9,956 bases of DNA from positions 1-9,956 of the forward strand of contig CALKUW010000357.1 in the NCBI GenBank assembly GCA_937996585.1, written 5' to 3'. A program made the position numbers and the translations under genes. This document shows positions 1 to 7,277 of this stretch, in pieces. The first letter of the stretch is position 1, and every line of letters starts with the position of its first letter. The DNA comes from an uncultured Flavobacteriales bacterium. Its GTDB lineage: Bacteria; Bacteroidota; Bacteroidia; Flavobacteriales_D; Sanyastnellaceae. The notes below the pieces were generated by a model that saw only the letters and a program-made list of their open reading frames with translations, searched no databases and was not told the origin of the DNA.

Positions 1-3000
1 GATCCCGACTTCAACAACGGTATTGACGCCCTGTTGCAGTTCTACGATATCAATGGGGACATGGGGCAGGCCACCTACTTCGTGGAGGACCTCGCAGCTG
101 GCGGTGTTACCATGACCCAGTACGAGAACGGAACGGCCCTCCTTGAGGGTGCCGTGGTCGACCTGAACGACCCCAACCGTGGTCTTGATCTGCACTTCTA
201 CTTCGAGAACCGCACGGCGGGAACGGCTTGGGGCGGAGGCTTCAAGAACGACTATGGTTGTGCCGTCAACACCGATCTCTGGACCATGTACGTTCTTAAT
301 GACGACATGAGCTACGCTACGGGACGTGGTGACTGGCAGTTCGGAACGCTGTTGCGCTTCAACCACCAGCCTTCCAGCCAGTACTTCGGTTACCAGCTCG
401 GTGACGGAGCCAACAACCACAACTGTGACGACAACGGATTCTCCGGTTGGTTCAGCTGGAGCGGTGCCATCACCGGTGAGGCCGCCTACGGTCAGGCTGG
501 TGACATCATCTCCACCCTCGAGCCCACCGTGGACTACGCTACGGATTGCCAAGACGGCGAGTTCGTGGAGTTCCACTACGCGGCCTTCGATGAGCTCTGC
601 AACATTGCCCAGCTCAACGTCCAGACGGTGGACCGCAACGACATGACGGCTCCGACCTACGTTTCCGGTGGTGATGACATCACCCTTGACTGCGCCGAGA
701 GCGACGCTTGGTTGGCCGCCAACCTGGCTGCCGATGAGGTCATCCTCTTCAGCGACAACTGCGACGACAGTGAGTACGGCTGTGCTGCCGGATTCGATCC
801 GAACACTTCCGGATTCGCTGACGGTGATGACTACTTCGTGTGCGTTGAGTTGGTGGGTGAGACCACGACCCAGTACACGGCCAGCAGCTGCCGGACGCTC
901 CAGCGTACCTGGGTGGCCACGGACTGCTTCGGCAACCAGGCCTACCACGTCCAAACGATCACGATCGAGGACAACACGCAACCCGATGTGACGGTGGATG
1001 CTCCGGCGGACATCACCTTGAACGTGAACGGTCTCTGTTACGTGGACCTCGACCCGACCAACACGGGTACGGCCGCTACGACCTACAGTGACAACTGTGA
1101 CCTCGCCGCCACGGGTCTGAGCTACGCTGACAACGTTGTCGACAGCATCAGCACGGGCTGCTACAGCATCATCCGTGTGTGGACCGCCATGGCTACGGAC
1201 AGCTGCGGCAACGCCACGGCTGTGAGCGACAACCAGCGCATCGACATCCAGGACCAGATTGCCCCGAGCTTCGCCTACAACCAGGTGGACACCATCGAGT
1301 GCGACCTGTGGATCCCGGGTGCCTGTGACTACAGCTACCTGAACAGCATCGGTCTGGCTACTGCCACCGACAACTGCGAGCTCAGCCACGTTGATGTGGA
1401 CTGCACTCCGCTCTCCAGTGCTTGTACCGATGACTACATCATCGACTACACGGCATACGATATGTGTGGCAACAGCACGTCGATCCAGCAGATCGTCGTG
1501 ACGGCTGACCGCACGGCTCCTGAGTTCACGCTGGCTCCGGCCGATTTGACCCTCGAGTGCAGCGACGCTTCCCTGACCGGAGACGTCGATGGATACGCCG
1601 TACCGGAGTACACGCCAGGTGACGGTCTCCACGCCGAAGCTGTGGACAACTGCGATGCCGAGATCTTCGTCACCTACGAGGACGTCATCCTGACCACGGC
1701 TTGCGCCCAGGAGTACACCATCGTTCGTACGTACAGTGTGTACGACTGCGATGAGAACCTCGCCCAGCACGTCCAGGAAATCACCATCGACGACAGCACG
1801 GCTCCGGAGTTCACCTCCTTCCCGGCTGATGTGGTCGACGTGGAATGTGATGCTGTTCCGGCCGTGGCCACGATTGCCAGCCTTGGAACCAGCGACAACT
1901 GCGACGGCAACCCGAGCACGACCTTCGATGGTGAGGTTCGCACCGATGGAGACTGTGCAGACAGCTACACCCTCGAGCGCACCTGGACCACGGTCGACTG
2001 CGCGGGCAACAGCCACACGCAGACCCAGACCATCACGGTCGTGGATACGCAAGGACCTGATTTGAGCATTGCATGTCCGGCTGATTACCCGCACATCAAC
2101 GAGTGCTTCGGTTCCGGTCCGTCCAACGTGACCTTCACGTTCATCACGGACCAATATGGCGCAGGCGAGGCTTCAGCCACCATCACGGACAGTGAAGGTG
2201 CTGTTGTGGCAGACTACCCGCTGGGCTACTTCGCCAACAGCGATACGACCAGCGAGACCCTGACCCTCGATCCGGGAGACTACACCATCACTCTTGGTGA
2301 TGATTGGGGTGACGGATGGTCCTGGGCACCTGCTACGGGAGAAGACGCCGTGTCCCTCTCCGGAGGTGCTTCCGGTTCGCTCGACTTCCTCGATGGTTCG
2401 TCGGCTTCCCTTGACTTCACCGTGACCGGTGATGCCAGTGCCCAGCTCTCGACGGAAACCAACGGTGAGCCCACCTGGACGGTGAGCGACAACTGTGATG
2501 CCGATGTTGAGGTGAGCTACACCTACAGCGACGACATGGTCCAGATTGACGGTGACTACTTCATCACGCGTACGTTCACGGTGACGGCTACCGACAACTG
2601 TGGCAACGTGACCACTCAGGAATGTGACCAGAGCATCACCTTCACGGATTTGGATGGTCCCCTCATGTCGGACGACCCGGCTGAGTTGTACCCCGCCTCC
2701 ATCCCTTGCTCCGAGATGGGAGATCCCTATGATGTGAACTTCATGCCGGTCAGTGCATCGGACGGTTGCCAGAGCGACTTGACCTATGAGGTCATCGATG
2801 CTTACCTGACGTCCGGTTCCTGCCCCGGTACCTGGGTCCGCCACTGGGTGGCCTATGACGAGTCTGGAAATGTGTCCGCAGTGCCGGCCATCCAGTACAT
2901 CCCGACGTACGACATCGTCGCTCCTGAAGCGAGCATCGCTCCTCCGGGTATTTCCTCTGGAGGTGGTGCTGCTGACGTGACCTTCACGTTCACCACTGAC

Positions 3001-6000
3001 CAGTACGGAGCTTCCGAGGCTGGAGCGAGCATCACGGACGCCGATGGCAATGAGGTCGCTACCTATGAATTGGGATACTTCCCGGACAACGGTACGACCA
3101 CCGAGACCCTCTCTCTGGATCCTGGTTCCTACACCATCACCCTGCTTGACGGCTGGGGCGACGGCTGGGCCTGGGCACCCGCTACGGGTGAGGATGCTGT
3201 GGTGATTGCAGGCGGTGCCGAAGGCTCGCTCGACTTCACCGATGGCAACATGGTCTCCATGGAGTTCACGGTGGAAGCTCCCCCGGCTGCGGCGGACGTC
3301 ACTTTCACGTTCACCACGGACCAGTATGGAGCGTCTGAGGCTGGTGCCAGCATCACCGATAGCGAGGGTGCTGAGATTGCCACCTACGATCTGGGCTACT
3401 TCCCGGACAACGGTACGACCACCGAGACCCTCTCTCTGGATCCTGGTACCTACACCATCACCCTGCTTGACGGCTGGGGTGACGGCTGGGCCTGGGCACC
3501 TGCTACGGGTGAGGATGCTGTGGTCATCTCCGGTGGTGCTGAAGGCTCGCTGGACTTCACCGACGGCAACATGGTCTCCCTCGAGTTCACGGTGGAGGCT
3601 CCTCCTGCTGCTGCTGACGTGACCTTCACGTTCACCACGGACCAGTATGGAGCTTCCGAGGCTGGAGCGAGCATCACGGACGCCGATGGCAATGAGATCG
3701 CTACCTATGAATTGGGATACTTCCCGGACAACGGTACGACCATCGAGACCTTGACGCTCGATCCCGGTGTCTATACCATTACCCTGCTTGACGGCTGGGG
3801 CGACGGTTGGGCCTGGGCACCTGCTACGGGTGAGGATGCTGTGGTCATCTCCGGTGGTGCTGAAGGCTCCCTTGACTTCACCGACGGCAACATGGTCTCC
3901 CTCGAGTTCACGGTGGAAGGCAGCGGAGGTGGTCCGACGACCACGACGGTCTACCTCGACGAGAATTGCGATGCGGACCTGAGTCCTGAGGCGATTGGAT
4001 ACGGAACTTTCGAGTACTCCGATGATTGTGATCCCGATCCTACCGTGGACTTGAGCTACATCGATGGTCCTCCCACCTATGCTTGTGGTGAGCCCATTGG
4101 TACTTACACCTTCACCCGCTCCTGGAAAGTCACGGTCGTCGACCAATGTGGAAACGCGACCTCCGCAACGGGTGATCAGGTCATCACGGTGATCGACAAC
4201 AGCGCTCCGGCCCTGACGCTCGACTGCCCGAACGGTGCCAACCTCATCAACGTCTGCTTCGCTGATGTGGACACGAGCCTGGCCACCCTCGGCGAGGTGG
4301 AATGGACCGTCACGGACAACTGTGACGCCAACCTCGATGTGAGCTACACCTACAGCGATGAGGTGGAATTCGACTGCAGCATGGTCGGCGTTGATGCCAA
4401 CCCGGAGGGCAGCTACAACTTCGTCCGGACCTTCACCGTGACTGCTGTTGACTGCAACGGAAACAGCACGACGGAGATCTGCACGCAGACGATCAACACC
4501 TTCGACATCGCTGCACCGACGATCGAACTGACCTGCCCGGATACGGCTACGGTCCAGTTGGATGCGGCCTGCGAGACGGACGTGGATCCCTCCATCACGG
4601 GCAGTGCCTTCGCTACGGCGACGGACAACTGTGATACGGATGTGACCATCACGTACAGCTACAGCGACGGTGCTCCCGAGTACACCTGTGGCACGAGTGG
4701 CTACCAGTTCACCCGTACCTGGACGGCTTCCGCCGGTGACGACTGCGGCAACACTTCCAGCGAGAGCTGTGAGCAGCTGATCATCGTGGAGGACAACATC
4801 GCACCTGTGGCCAGCATCACCTGCCCGGCAGACGCGATTGTGAACACCGACGAGAACTGCGAAGCTGACCTGAGCACGGAGGCCCTCGGTATGGCTACCG
4901 GTGAGGGTACGGACAACTGCGACCTGAATGTGACGGTCGAGGTGACGTACACCGACGGTGCCCCGACGTACATCTGCGCTGGTGATGATGACCAGTTGGA
5001 CGGTTCGTACAACTTCGTACGGACGTTCACGGCAACCGCTACGGACGACTGCGGCAACAGCCACAGCGTGTCCTGCGACCAGACCATCACCGTCAATGAC
5101 GAGGTGGCCCCGACGCAGACCATGGCAAGCCTGCCGACCGATACGCTCTATCTCGACCTCGACTGCGAGGCTGACCTCACGCCGAGCATGATGCCTGCAG
5201 TGGATGCTGCCGACAACTGCGACAGCGATGTGGCCGTGGCCATCTCCTACGAGGACTACTCGGCCGACTTCGAGTCCCTGTTCGGAACGTTGGGTGTCTC
5301 CGTGGAGGCTACTGCCGAGCACACGTCCGGTGACCTGACGGGCATGACGACGTACCGCATCTACGTGGTGCTCCCCGAGGAAGGAGACTTCCTGAGCTCC
5401 ATCAGTGGTGAGGGTACCTTCAGCACGCAGCTGCGCACGACGACGAGCTTCTACCAGCACCCGCTGGGAAGCCACACGCCGAACAACCTGAACCCGATCC
5501 TGTACGGTGCGTTCCCCGAGCTGGAGTACGACAGCTACGTGACGATCGGTCTCGACCAGCAGCCTGACCTGGGTGCCGGTGAGGGTTCAATCGACGCTGT
5601 GGAGACGCCTGACGCTCCCTGGTTCACGAACTTCGAGAACGGTGAGGACATCAACATCGGCAGCACGTTCGGTGGTGCGTTCTTCACCCTCAACGGCAAC
5701 GCCAACGGTTACGCCGGTGCAGACGGCAAGGTCCTCGTGGCCCAGCTGACGACCGACGGCACGATCAACGGTCAGCTCTTCGTCCAGTACTTCCCGCAGG
5801 GCGACGGAAGCCAGCAGCAGCTGCGCACCGTCACCATCGGCGATGGATGCGAGGGCGACGACTCCAACATCCAGGGCAGCTACGTGGTGCCCCGTACCTG
5901 GCAGTCCATCGTGACCGATGACTGTGGCAACACGGACACGGCCTACACCTACCAGTACATCGTGGTGCTCGACACCATCGCTCCGCAGTTCACCAACACG

Positions 6001-7206
6001 TGTGACATCGAGAACGGAGAGACGGTGGAGTACACCTGCGGTGACGACAATGGCAACGGTGTGAATGACGTCCTCGACTTCATGGAGATCCCCGCCGCTT
6101 GCGCTCCCTCCTACGTGGAGAACTGCGACAGCGAGGTGGCCCTGACGATGACGGCCGACACGATGGGTTACGTGCCCACGGGTGACATCGCCAACTACTG
6201 CATGCCGAGCGACGTCGAGGCCCTTGCCAACGGTGAGACCTGTGACGACCGCGCGCCGGAGGCCATCCGCCTCTTCAATTTCGCCGGTGGTGAGTCCTTC
6301 ACCCTGGTCGATGGCGGCAGCAGCATCGTGGAGATCATGAACGACAGCTCCATGCACATCGTGCTCGAGGTCGAGAATGCAGCAGGCGACGCCGGCTTCA
6401 TCTTCGACGCCATGTACGACGGTGCATACGACTGGAACGAGTGGCTCGGCCTGCCGGGTCTGCACAACTACAAGAAGGATTGTGCCGAGATCTTCCCGGG
6501 TGTCGAAATCTGGACGGAGTGGTTGTACTACATCATGGACGGTGGTACCATGAGCGGTACGGGTCGCTTCGCCGGCTCCGAGTTCGCCCTGTCACACCAG
6601 CCGCTCAACGCCTACTACGGCCTGCAGGTCGGTGAGGGTGCCAACAACAAGAACGAGAACTACGGTGCCAGCGCCTGGTTCTTCTGGACCGGTGAGTACA
6701 TCTACGACGGCGCAAGCCAGGGTACGGTGGCCTCCAGTGGTGACATCTTCTTCGACCTCGACTGCTGCCTCGGATGGCAGATCGACTACAGCTACAACGT
6801 GGTCGACGACTGTGGCAACAGCAACGGCTTCAGCTACTCCGATATGGGTACGGGCATGTTCGGCGACGGTGCCAACAGCACGGTCAGCGGTGGCGACCAC
6901 ACGCCTGTGGACATCACCTCCGGTACGAGCAGCCTGAAGGATCCGATCCGCATCACCGGCCTCCAGCCGAACCCGACCAGCGACATCTCTACGCTTGGAT
7001 TCGTGGTGAACAACAACATGCGCCTGCGCATCGACCTCTACACGATGGGCGGTGGCTACGTGGCTGAGTTGTTCGACGGCAACGCCAGTGAGGATGTCCA
7101 GTACGTCCTGGACATCGACGCCAGCACGTTGGCCAGCGGCATGTACCAGATCCGCATGTCGAGCAACGACTACGTGCTCGTCAAGAAGCTCCTCGTCAGC
7201 GAGTGA
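1..7206 (+). CDS. Giant T9SS-secreted multidomain HYR/Ig-like repeat protein, 5'-truncated
   Basis: The frame is open from base 1, so the gene begins upstream. The first possible start inside the window, a TTG at 34, is not a believable start. At least 2401 residues are encoded, ending in TGA at 7204. From the N-terminus the visible parts are a domain of about 150 residues, then a long chain of HYR/Ig-like repeats carrying inserted modules (WGDGW modules at residues ~709-810 and 991-1306, an insert at ~1759-1947, a second copy of the first domain at ~2090-2250), then a short Gly/Ser/Thr linker and a T9SS sorting domain at ~2316-2401. The protein is rich in Asp, Thr and Cys and has only about nine lysines. 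By family knowledge such proteins pass the outer membrane through T9SS and are anchored or released. I infer a structural, adhesive or matrix role. No catalytic motif was recognised. Codons end mostly in C or G, and Arg is nearly always CGC/CGT, suggesting high expression. Confidence 0.93.
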   Translation, partial: DPDFNNGIDALLQFYDINGDMGQATYFVEDLAAGGVTMTQYENGTALLEGAVVDLNDPNRGLDLHFYFENRTAGTAWGGGFKNDYGCAVNTDLWTMYVLNDDMSYATGRGDWQFGTLLRFNHQPSSQYFGYQLGDGANNHNCDDNGFSGWFSWSGAITGEAAYGQAGDIISTLEPTVDYATDCQDGEFVEFHYAAFDELCNIAQLNVQTVDRNDMTAPTYVSGGDDITLDCAESDAWLAANLAADEVILFSDNCDDSEYGCAAGFDPNTSGFADGDDYFVCVELVGETTTQYTASSCRTLQRTWVATDCFGNQAYHVQTITIEDNTQPDVTVDAPADITLNVNGLCYVDLDPTNTGTAATTYSDNCDLAATGLSYADNVVDSISTGCYSIIRVWTAMATDSCGNATAVSDNQRIDIQDQIAPSFAYNQVDTIECDLWIPGACDYSYLNSIGLATATDNCELSHVDVDCTPLSSACTDDYIIDYTAYDMCGNSTSIQQIVVTADRTAPEFTLAPADLTLECSDASLTGDVDGYAVPEYTPGDGLHAEAVDNCDAEIFVTYEDVILTTACAQEYTIVRTYSVYDCDENLAQHVQEITIDDSTAPEFTSFPADVVDVECDAVPAVATIASLGTSDNCDGNPSTTFDGEVRTDGDCADSYTLERTWTTVDCAGNSHTQTQTITVVDTQGPDLSIACPADYPHINECFGSGPSNVTFTFITDQYGAGEASATITDSEGAVVADYPLGYFANSDTTSETLTLDPGDYTITLGDDWGDGWSWAPATGEDAVSLSGGASGSLDFLDGSSASLDFTVTGDASAQLSTETNGEPTWTVSDNCDADVEVSYTYSDDMVQIDGDYFITRTFTVTATDNCGNVTTQECDQSITFTDLDGPLMSDDPAELYPASIPCSEMGDPYDVNFMPVSASDGCQSDLTYEVIDAYLTSGSCPGTWVRHWVAYDESGNVSAVPAIQYIPTYDIVAPEASIAPPGISSGGGAADVTFTFTTDQYGASEAGASITDADGNEVATYELGYFPDNGTTTETLSLDPGSYTITLLDGWGDGWAWAPATGEDAVVIAGGAEGSLDFTDGNMVSMEFTVEAPPAAADVTFTFTTDQYGASEAGASITDSEGAEIATYDLGYFPDNGTTTETLSLDPGTYTITLLDGWGDGWAWAPATGEDAVVISGGAEGSLDFTDGNMVSLEFTVEAPPAAADVTFTFTTDQYGASEAGASITDADGNEIATYELGYFPDNGTTIETLTLDPGVYTITLLDGWGDGWAWAPATGEDAVVISGGAEGSLDFTDGNMVSLEFTVEGSGGGPTTTTVYLDENCDADLSPEAIGYGTFEYSDDCDPDPTVDLSYIDGPPTYACGEPIGTYTFTRSWKVTVVDQCGNATSATGDQVITVIDNSAPALTLDCPNGANLINVCFADVDTSLATLGEVEWTVTDNCDANLDVSYTYSDEVEFDCSMVGVDANPEGSYNFVRTFTVTAVDCNGNSTTEICTQTINTFDIAAPTIELTCPDTATVQLDAACETDVDPSITGSAFATATDNCDTDVTITYSYSDGAPEYTCGTSGYQFTRTWTASAGDDCGNTSSESCEQLIIVEDNIAPVASITCPADAIVNTDENCEADLSTEALGMATGEGTDNCDLNVTVEVTYTDGAPTYICAGDDDQLDGSYNFVRTFTATATDDCGNSHSVSCDQTITVNDEVAPTQTMASLPTDTLYLDLDCEADLTPSMMPAVDAADNCDSDVAVAISYEDYSADFESLFGTLGVSVEATAEHTSGDLTGMTTYRIYVVLPEEGDFLSSISGEGTFSTQLRTTTSFYQHPLGSHTPNNLNPILYGAFPELEYDSYVTIGLDQQPDLGAGEGSIDAVETPDAPWFTNFENGEDINIGSTFGGAFFTLNGNANGYAGADGKVLVAQLTTDGTINGQLFVQYFPQGDGSQQQLRTVTIGDGCEGDDSNIQGSYVVPRTWQSIVTDDCGNTDTAYTYQYIVVLDTIAPQFTNTCDIENGETVEYTCGDDNGNGVNDVLDFMEIPAACAPSYVENCDSEVALTMTADTMGYVPTGDIANYCMPSDVEALANGETCDDRAPEAIRLFNFAGGESFTLVDGGSSIVEIMNDSSMHIVLEVENAAGDAGFIFDAMYDGAYDWNEWLGLPGLHNYKKDCAEIFPGVEIWTEWLYYIMDGGTMSGTGRFAGSEFALSHQPLNAYYGLQVGEGANNKNENYGASAWFFWTGEYIYDGASQGTVASSGDIFFDLDCCLGWQIDYSYNVVDDCGNSNGFSYSDMGTGMFGDGANSTVSGGDHTPVDITSGTSSLKDPIRITGLQPNPTSDISTLGFVVNNNMRLRIDLYTMGGGYVAELFDGNASEDVQYVLDIDASTLASGMYQIRMSSNDYVLVKKLLVSE
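31..525 (+). repeat. N-terminal copy of a paired ~150-residue domain
   Basis: This protein domain (window residues ~11-175) reappears near the C-terminus at 6268-6750. Shared landmarks, in order, are a hydrophobic start with a Leu-x-Phe core, a Trp-rich middle, a His-Gln-Pro triplet, an aromatic-Gly-x-Gln-x-Gly-x-Gly-Ala-Asn-Asn stretch, a Trp-Phe-x-Trp-[ST]-Gly stretch, and a closing Gly-Asp-Ile. Similar HQP/GANN segments are, as far as I recall, found in other large secreted Bacteroidota proteins, but I cannot name the family. Function is unknown. An extracellular beta-sandwich is a reasonable guess. Confidence 0.7.
2125..2430 (+). repeat. Isolated, diverged WGDGW module (copy 0)
   Basis: About 102 residues, starting Asn-Val-Thr-Phe-Thr-Phe and ending Asp-Phe-Thr-Val-Thr-Gly, with the hallmark Trp-Gly-Asp-Gly-Trp and the Ala-Thr-Gly-Glu-Asp-Ala stretch. 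It is clearly homologous to the tandem array at 2971-3918 but differs at many residues, for example Asn-Ser-Asp where the array has Asp-Asn-Gly. It lies inside the HYR-like unit at 2044-2646, between its first cysteine strand and its Asp-Asn-Cys-Asp motif. Family resemblance is to the extracellular Tyr-Gly-[Ser/Ala]-Glu ... Gly-Asp-Gly modules of secreted bacterial proteins, which I take to be beta-sandwiches. Confidence 0.85.
2971..3918 (+). repeat. Tandem array of three WGDGW modules (321-bp units)
   Basis: Three head-to-tail copies start at 2971, 3292 and 3613. The first two units are exactly 321 bp. The third ends at 3918, where a Gly-Ser-Gly-Gly-Gly linker replaces the Ala-Pro-Pro-Ala linker seen between copies. 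The array is entered through a Ser-Ser-Gly-Gly-Gly-Ala linker. Each unit carries Asp-Gln-Tyr-Gly-Ala-Ser-Glu near its start, Phe-Pro-Asp-Asn-Gly-Thr-Thr in the middle, then Trp-Gly-Asp-Gly-Trp and Ala-Thr-Gly-Glu-Asp-Ala. DNA identity between copies is very high but patchy, which indicates recent duplication with recombination. The array interrupts the HYR-like unit at 2911-4194. The many Asp residues around WGDGW could bind calcium, which is an inference. Confidence 0.95.
5275..5841 (+). other. ~190-residue module inserted in a HYR-like repeat
   Basis: This segment separates the Ser-Tyr-Glu-Asp strand of the HYR-like unit that begins at 5098 from its closing Arg-Thr-Trp and Asp-Asp-Cys-Gly-Asn part, which resumes after 5842. 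It includes a Thr-Tyr-Arg-Ile-Tyr strand, a Phe-Tyr-Gln-His-Pro-Leu-Gly motif, an Asp-Ser-Tyr-Val-Thr-Ile-Gly strand, a Gly-Ala-Asp-Gly-Lys-Val-Leu-Val-Ala-Gln turn and a final Phe-Val-Gln-Tyr-Phe strand. I recall the same order of motifs in other large secreted Bacteroidota proteins, but I do not know a family name or function. It lacks the repeat cysteines of the host unit. Confidence 0.65.
6268..6750 (+). repeat. C-terminal copy of the paired ~150-residue domain
   Basis: Homologous to the domain at 31-525. It shows the same His-Gln-Pro, aromatic-Gly-x-Gln-x-Gly-x-Gly-Ala-Asn-Asn, Trp-Phe-x-Trp-Thr-Gly and Gly-Asp-Ile landmarks in the same order and at similar spacing. It holds three of the protein's few lysines. 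It is followed at once by an Asp-Tyr-Ser-Tyr strand and Asp-Asp-Cys-Gly-Asn, the closing half of a HYR-like unit, as the N-terminal copy also is. It therefore appears to be inserted in the last HYR-like unit. Confidence 0.7.
6946..7203 (+). other. T9SS type A C-terminal sorting domain
   Basis: The last 86 residues have the standard layout. A Leu-Gln-Pro-Asn-Pro-Thr start is followed by a Leu-Arg-Ile-Asp-Leu-Tyr strand with Met-Gly-Gly, then Leu-Ala-Ser-Gly-Met-Tyr-Gln-Ile-Arg, and a final basic-hydrophobic Val-Lys-Lys-Leu-Leu-Val. In Bacteroidota such domains direct export across the outer membrane by the type IX system and are normally removed by the sortase PorU. The preceding stretch of about 35 residues is Gly/Ser/Thr-rich and acts as a linker. 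Confidence 0.93.
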
Positions 7207-7233
7207 TCTTCTGAGCCATAGAACCTGATTACG

Positions 7234-7268
7234 GAAGGCCGTCCCGATGGGGCGGCCTTCTGCTTTTT
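7234..7268 (+). terminator. Rho-independent terminator of the giant gene
   Basis: The arms GAAGGCCG (7234-7241) and CGGCCTTC (7253-7260) pair perfectly. The stem extends inward through a T-G wobble and CCC/GGG to a GAT loop, giving about 12 pairs, and is followed by TGC and a T5 run at 7264-7268. It lies 28 bases after the stop codon of the giant gene. Confidence 0.92.
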
Positions 7269-7277
7269 ATGGACATT

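Larger units (their letters stand above)
526..6840 (+). repeat. Chain of ~13 HYR/Ig-like protein repeats, several interrupted by inserted modules
   Basis: Each unit opens with Asp-x-x-Ala-Pro, has an Asp-Asn-Cys-[Asp/Glu] motif near the middle, an Arg-Thr-[Trp/Phe] strand, an Asp-x-Cys-Gly-Asn motif, and closes with an Ile-x-Val-x-Asp strand. Approximate units: a partial one 526-639; then 640-969, 970-1251, 1252-1506, 1507-1791, 1792-2043, 2044-2646, 2647-2910, 2911-4194, 4195-4503, 4504-4791, 4792-5097, 5098-5970 and 5971-6840. Uninterrupted units are about 84-110 residues. Units starting at 2044, 2911, 5098 and 5971 are longer because other modules sit inside them. The regular cysteines suggest disulfides in the exported protein, and the many Asp residues suggest calcium sites; both are inferences. 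HYR-like folds are known as adhesion or scaffold modules. Unit 2647-2910 is degenerate and has Glu-Ser-Gly-Asn where the others have Gln/Asp-x-Cys-Gly-Asn. Confidence 0.85.

Noticed and set aside
2971..3918. Regular repeats considered as a CRISPR array or a mobile element
   Set aside because: The 321-bp units are coding, in frame, contiguous without spacers, and have no terminal inverted repeats or transposase.
2173..5475. Very long open frame of 1100 codons on the minus strand, inside the giant gene
   Set aside because: It is codon-aligned with the sense gene, so only TTA, CTA and TCA sense codons would stop it, and the sense gene hardly uses them; its end at 2173 is exactly such a TCA. The translation is a low-complexity Val/Arg/His/Gly mixture with no recognisable domain, while the sense frame has clear repeats and a sorting domain.
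5587..6465. 292-codon minus-strand open frame
   Set aside because: Same codon-aligned shadow effect under the C-terminal part of the giant gene; the His/Val/Gly-rich product resembles no protein family.
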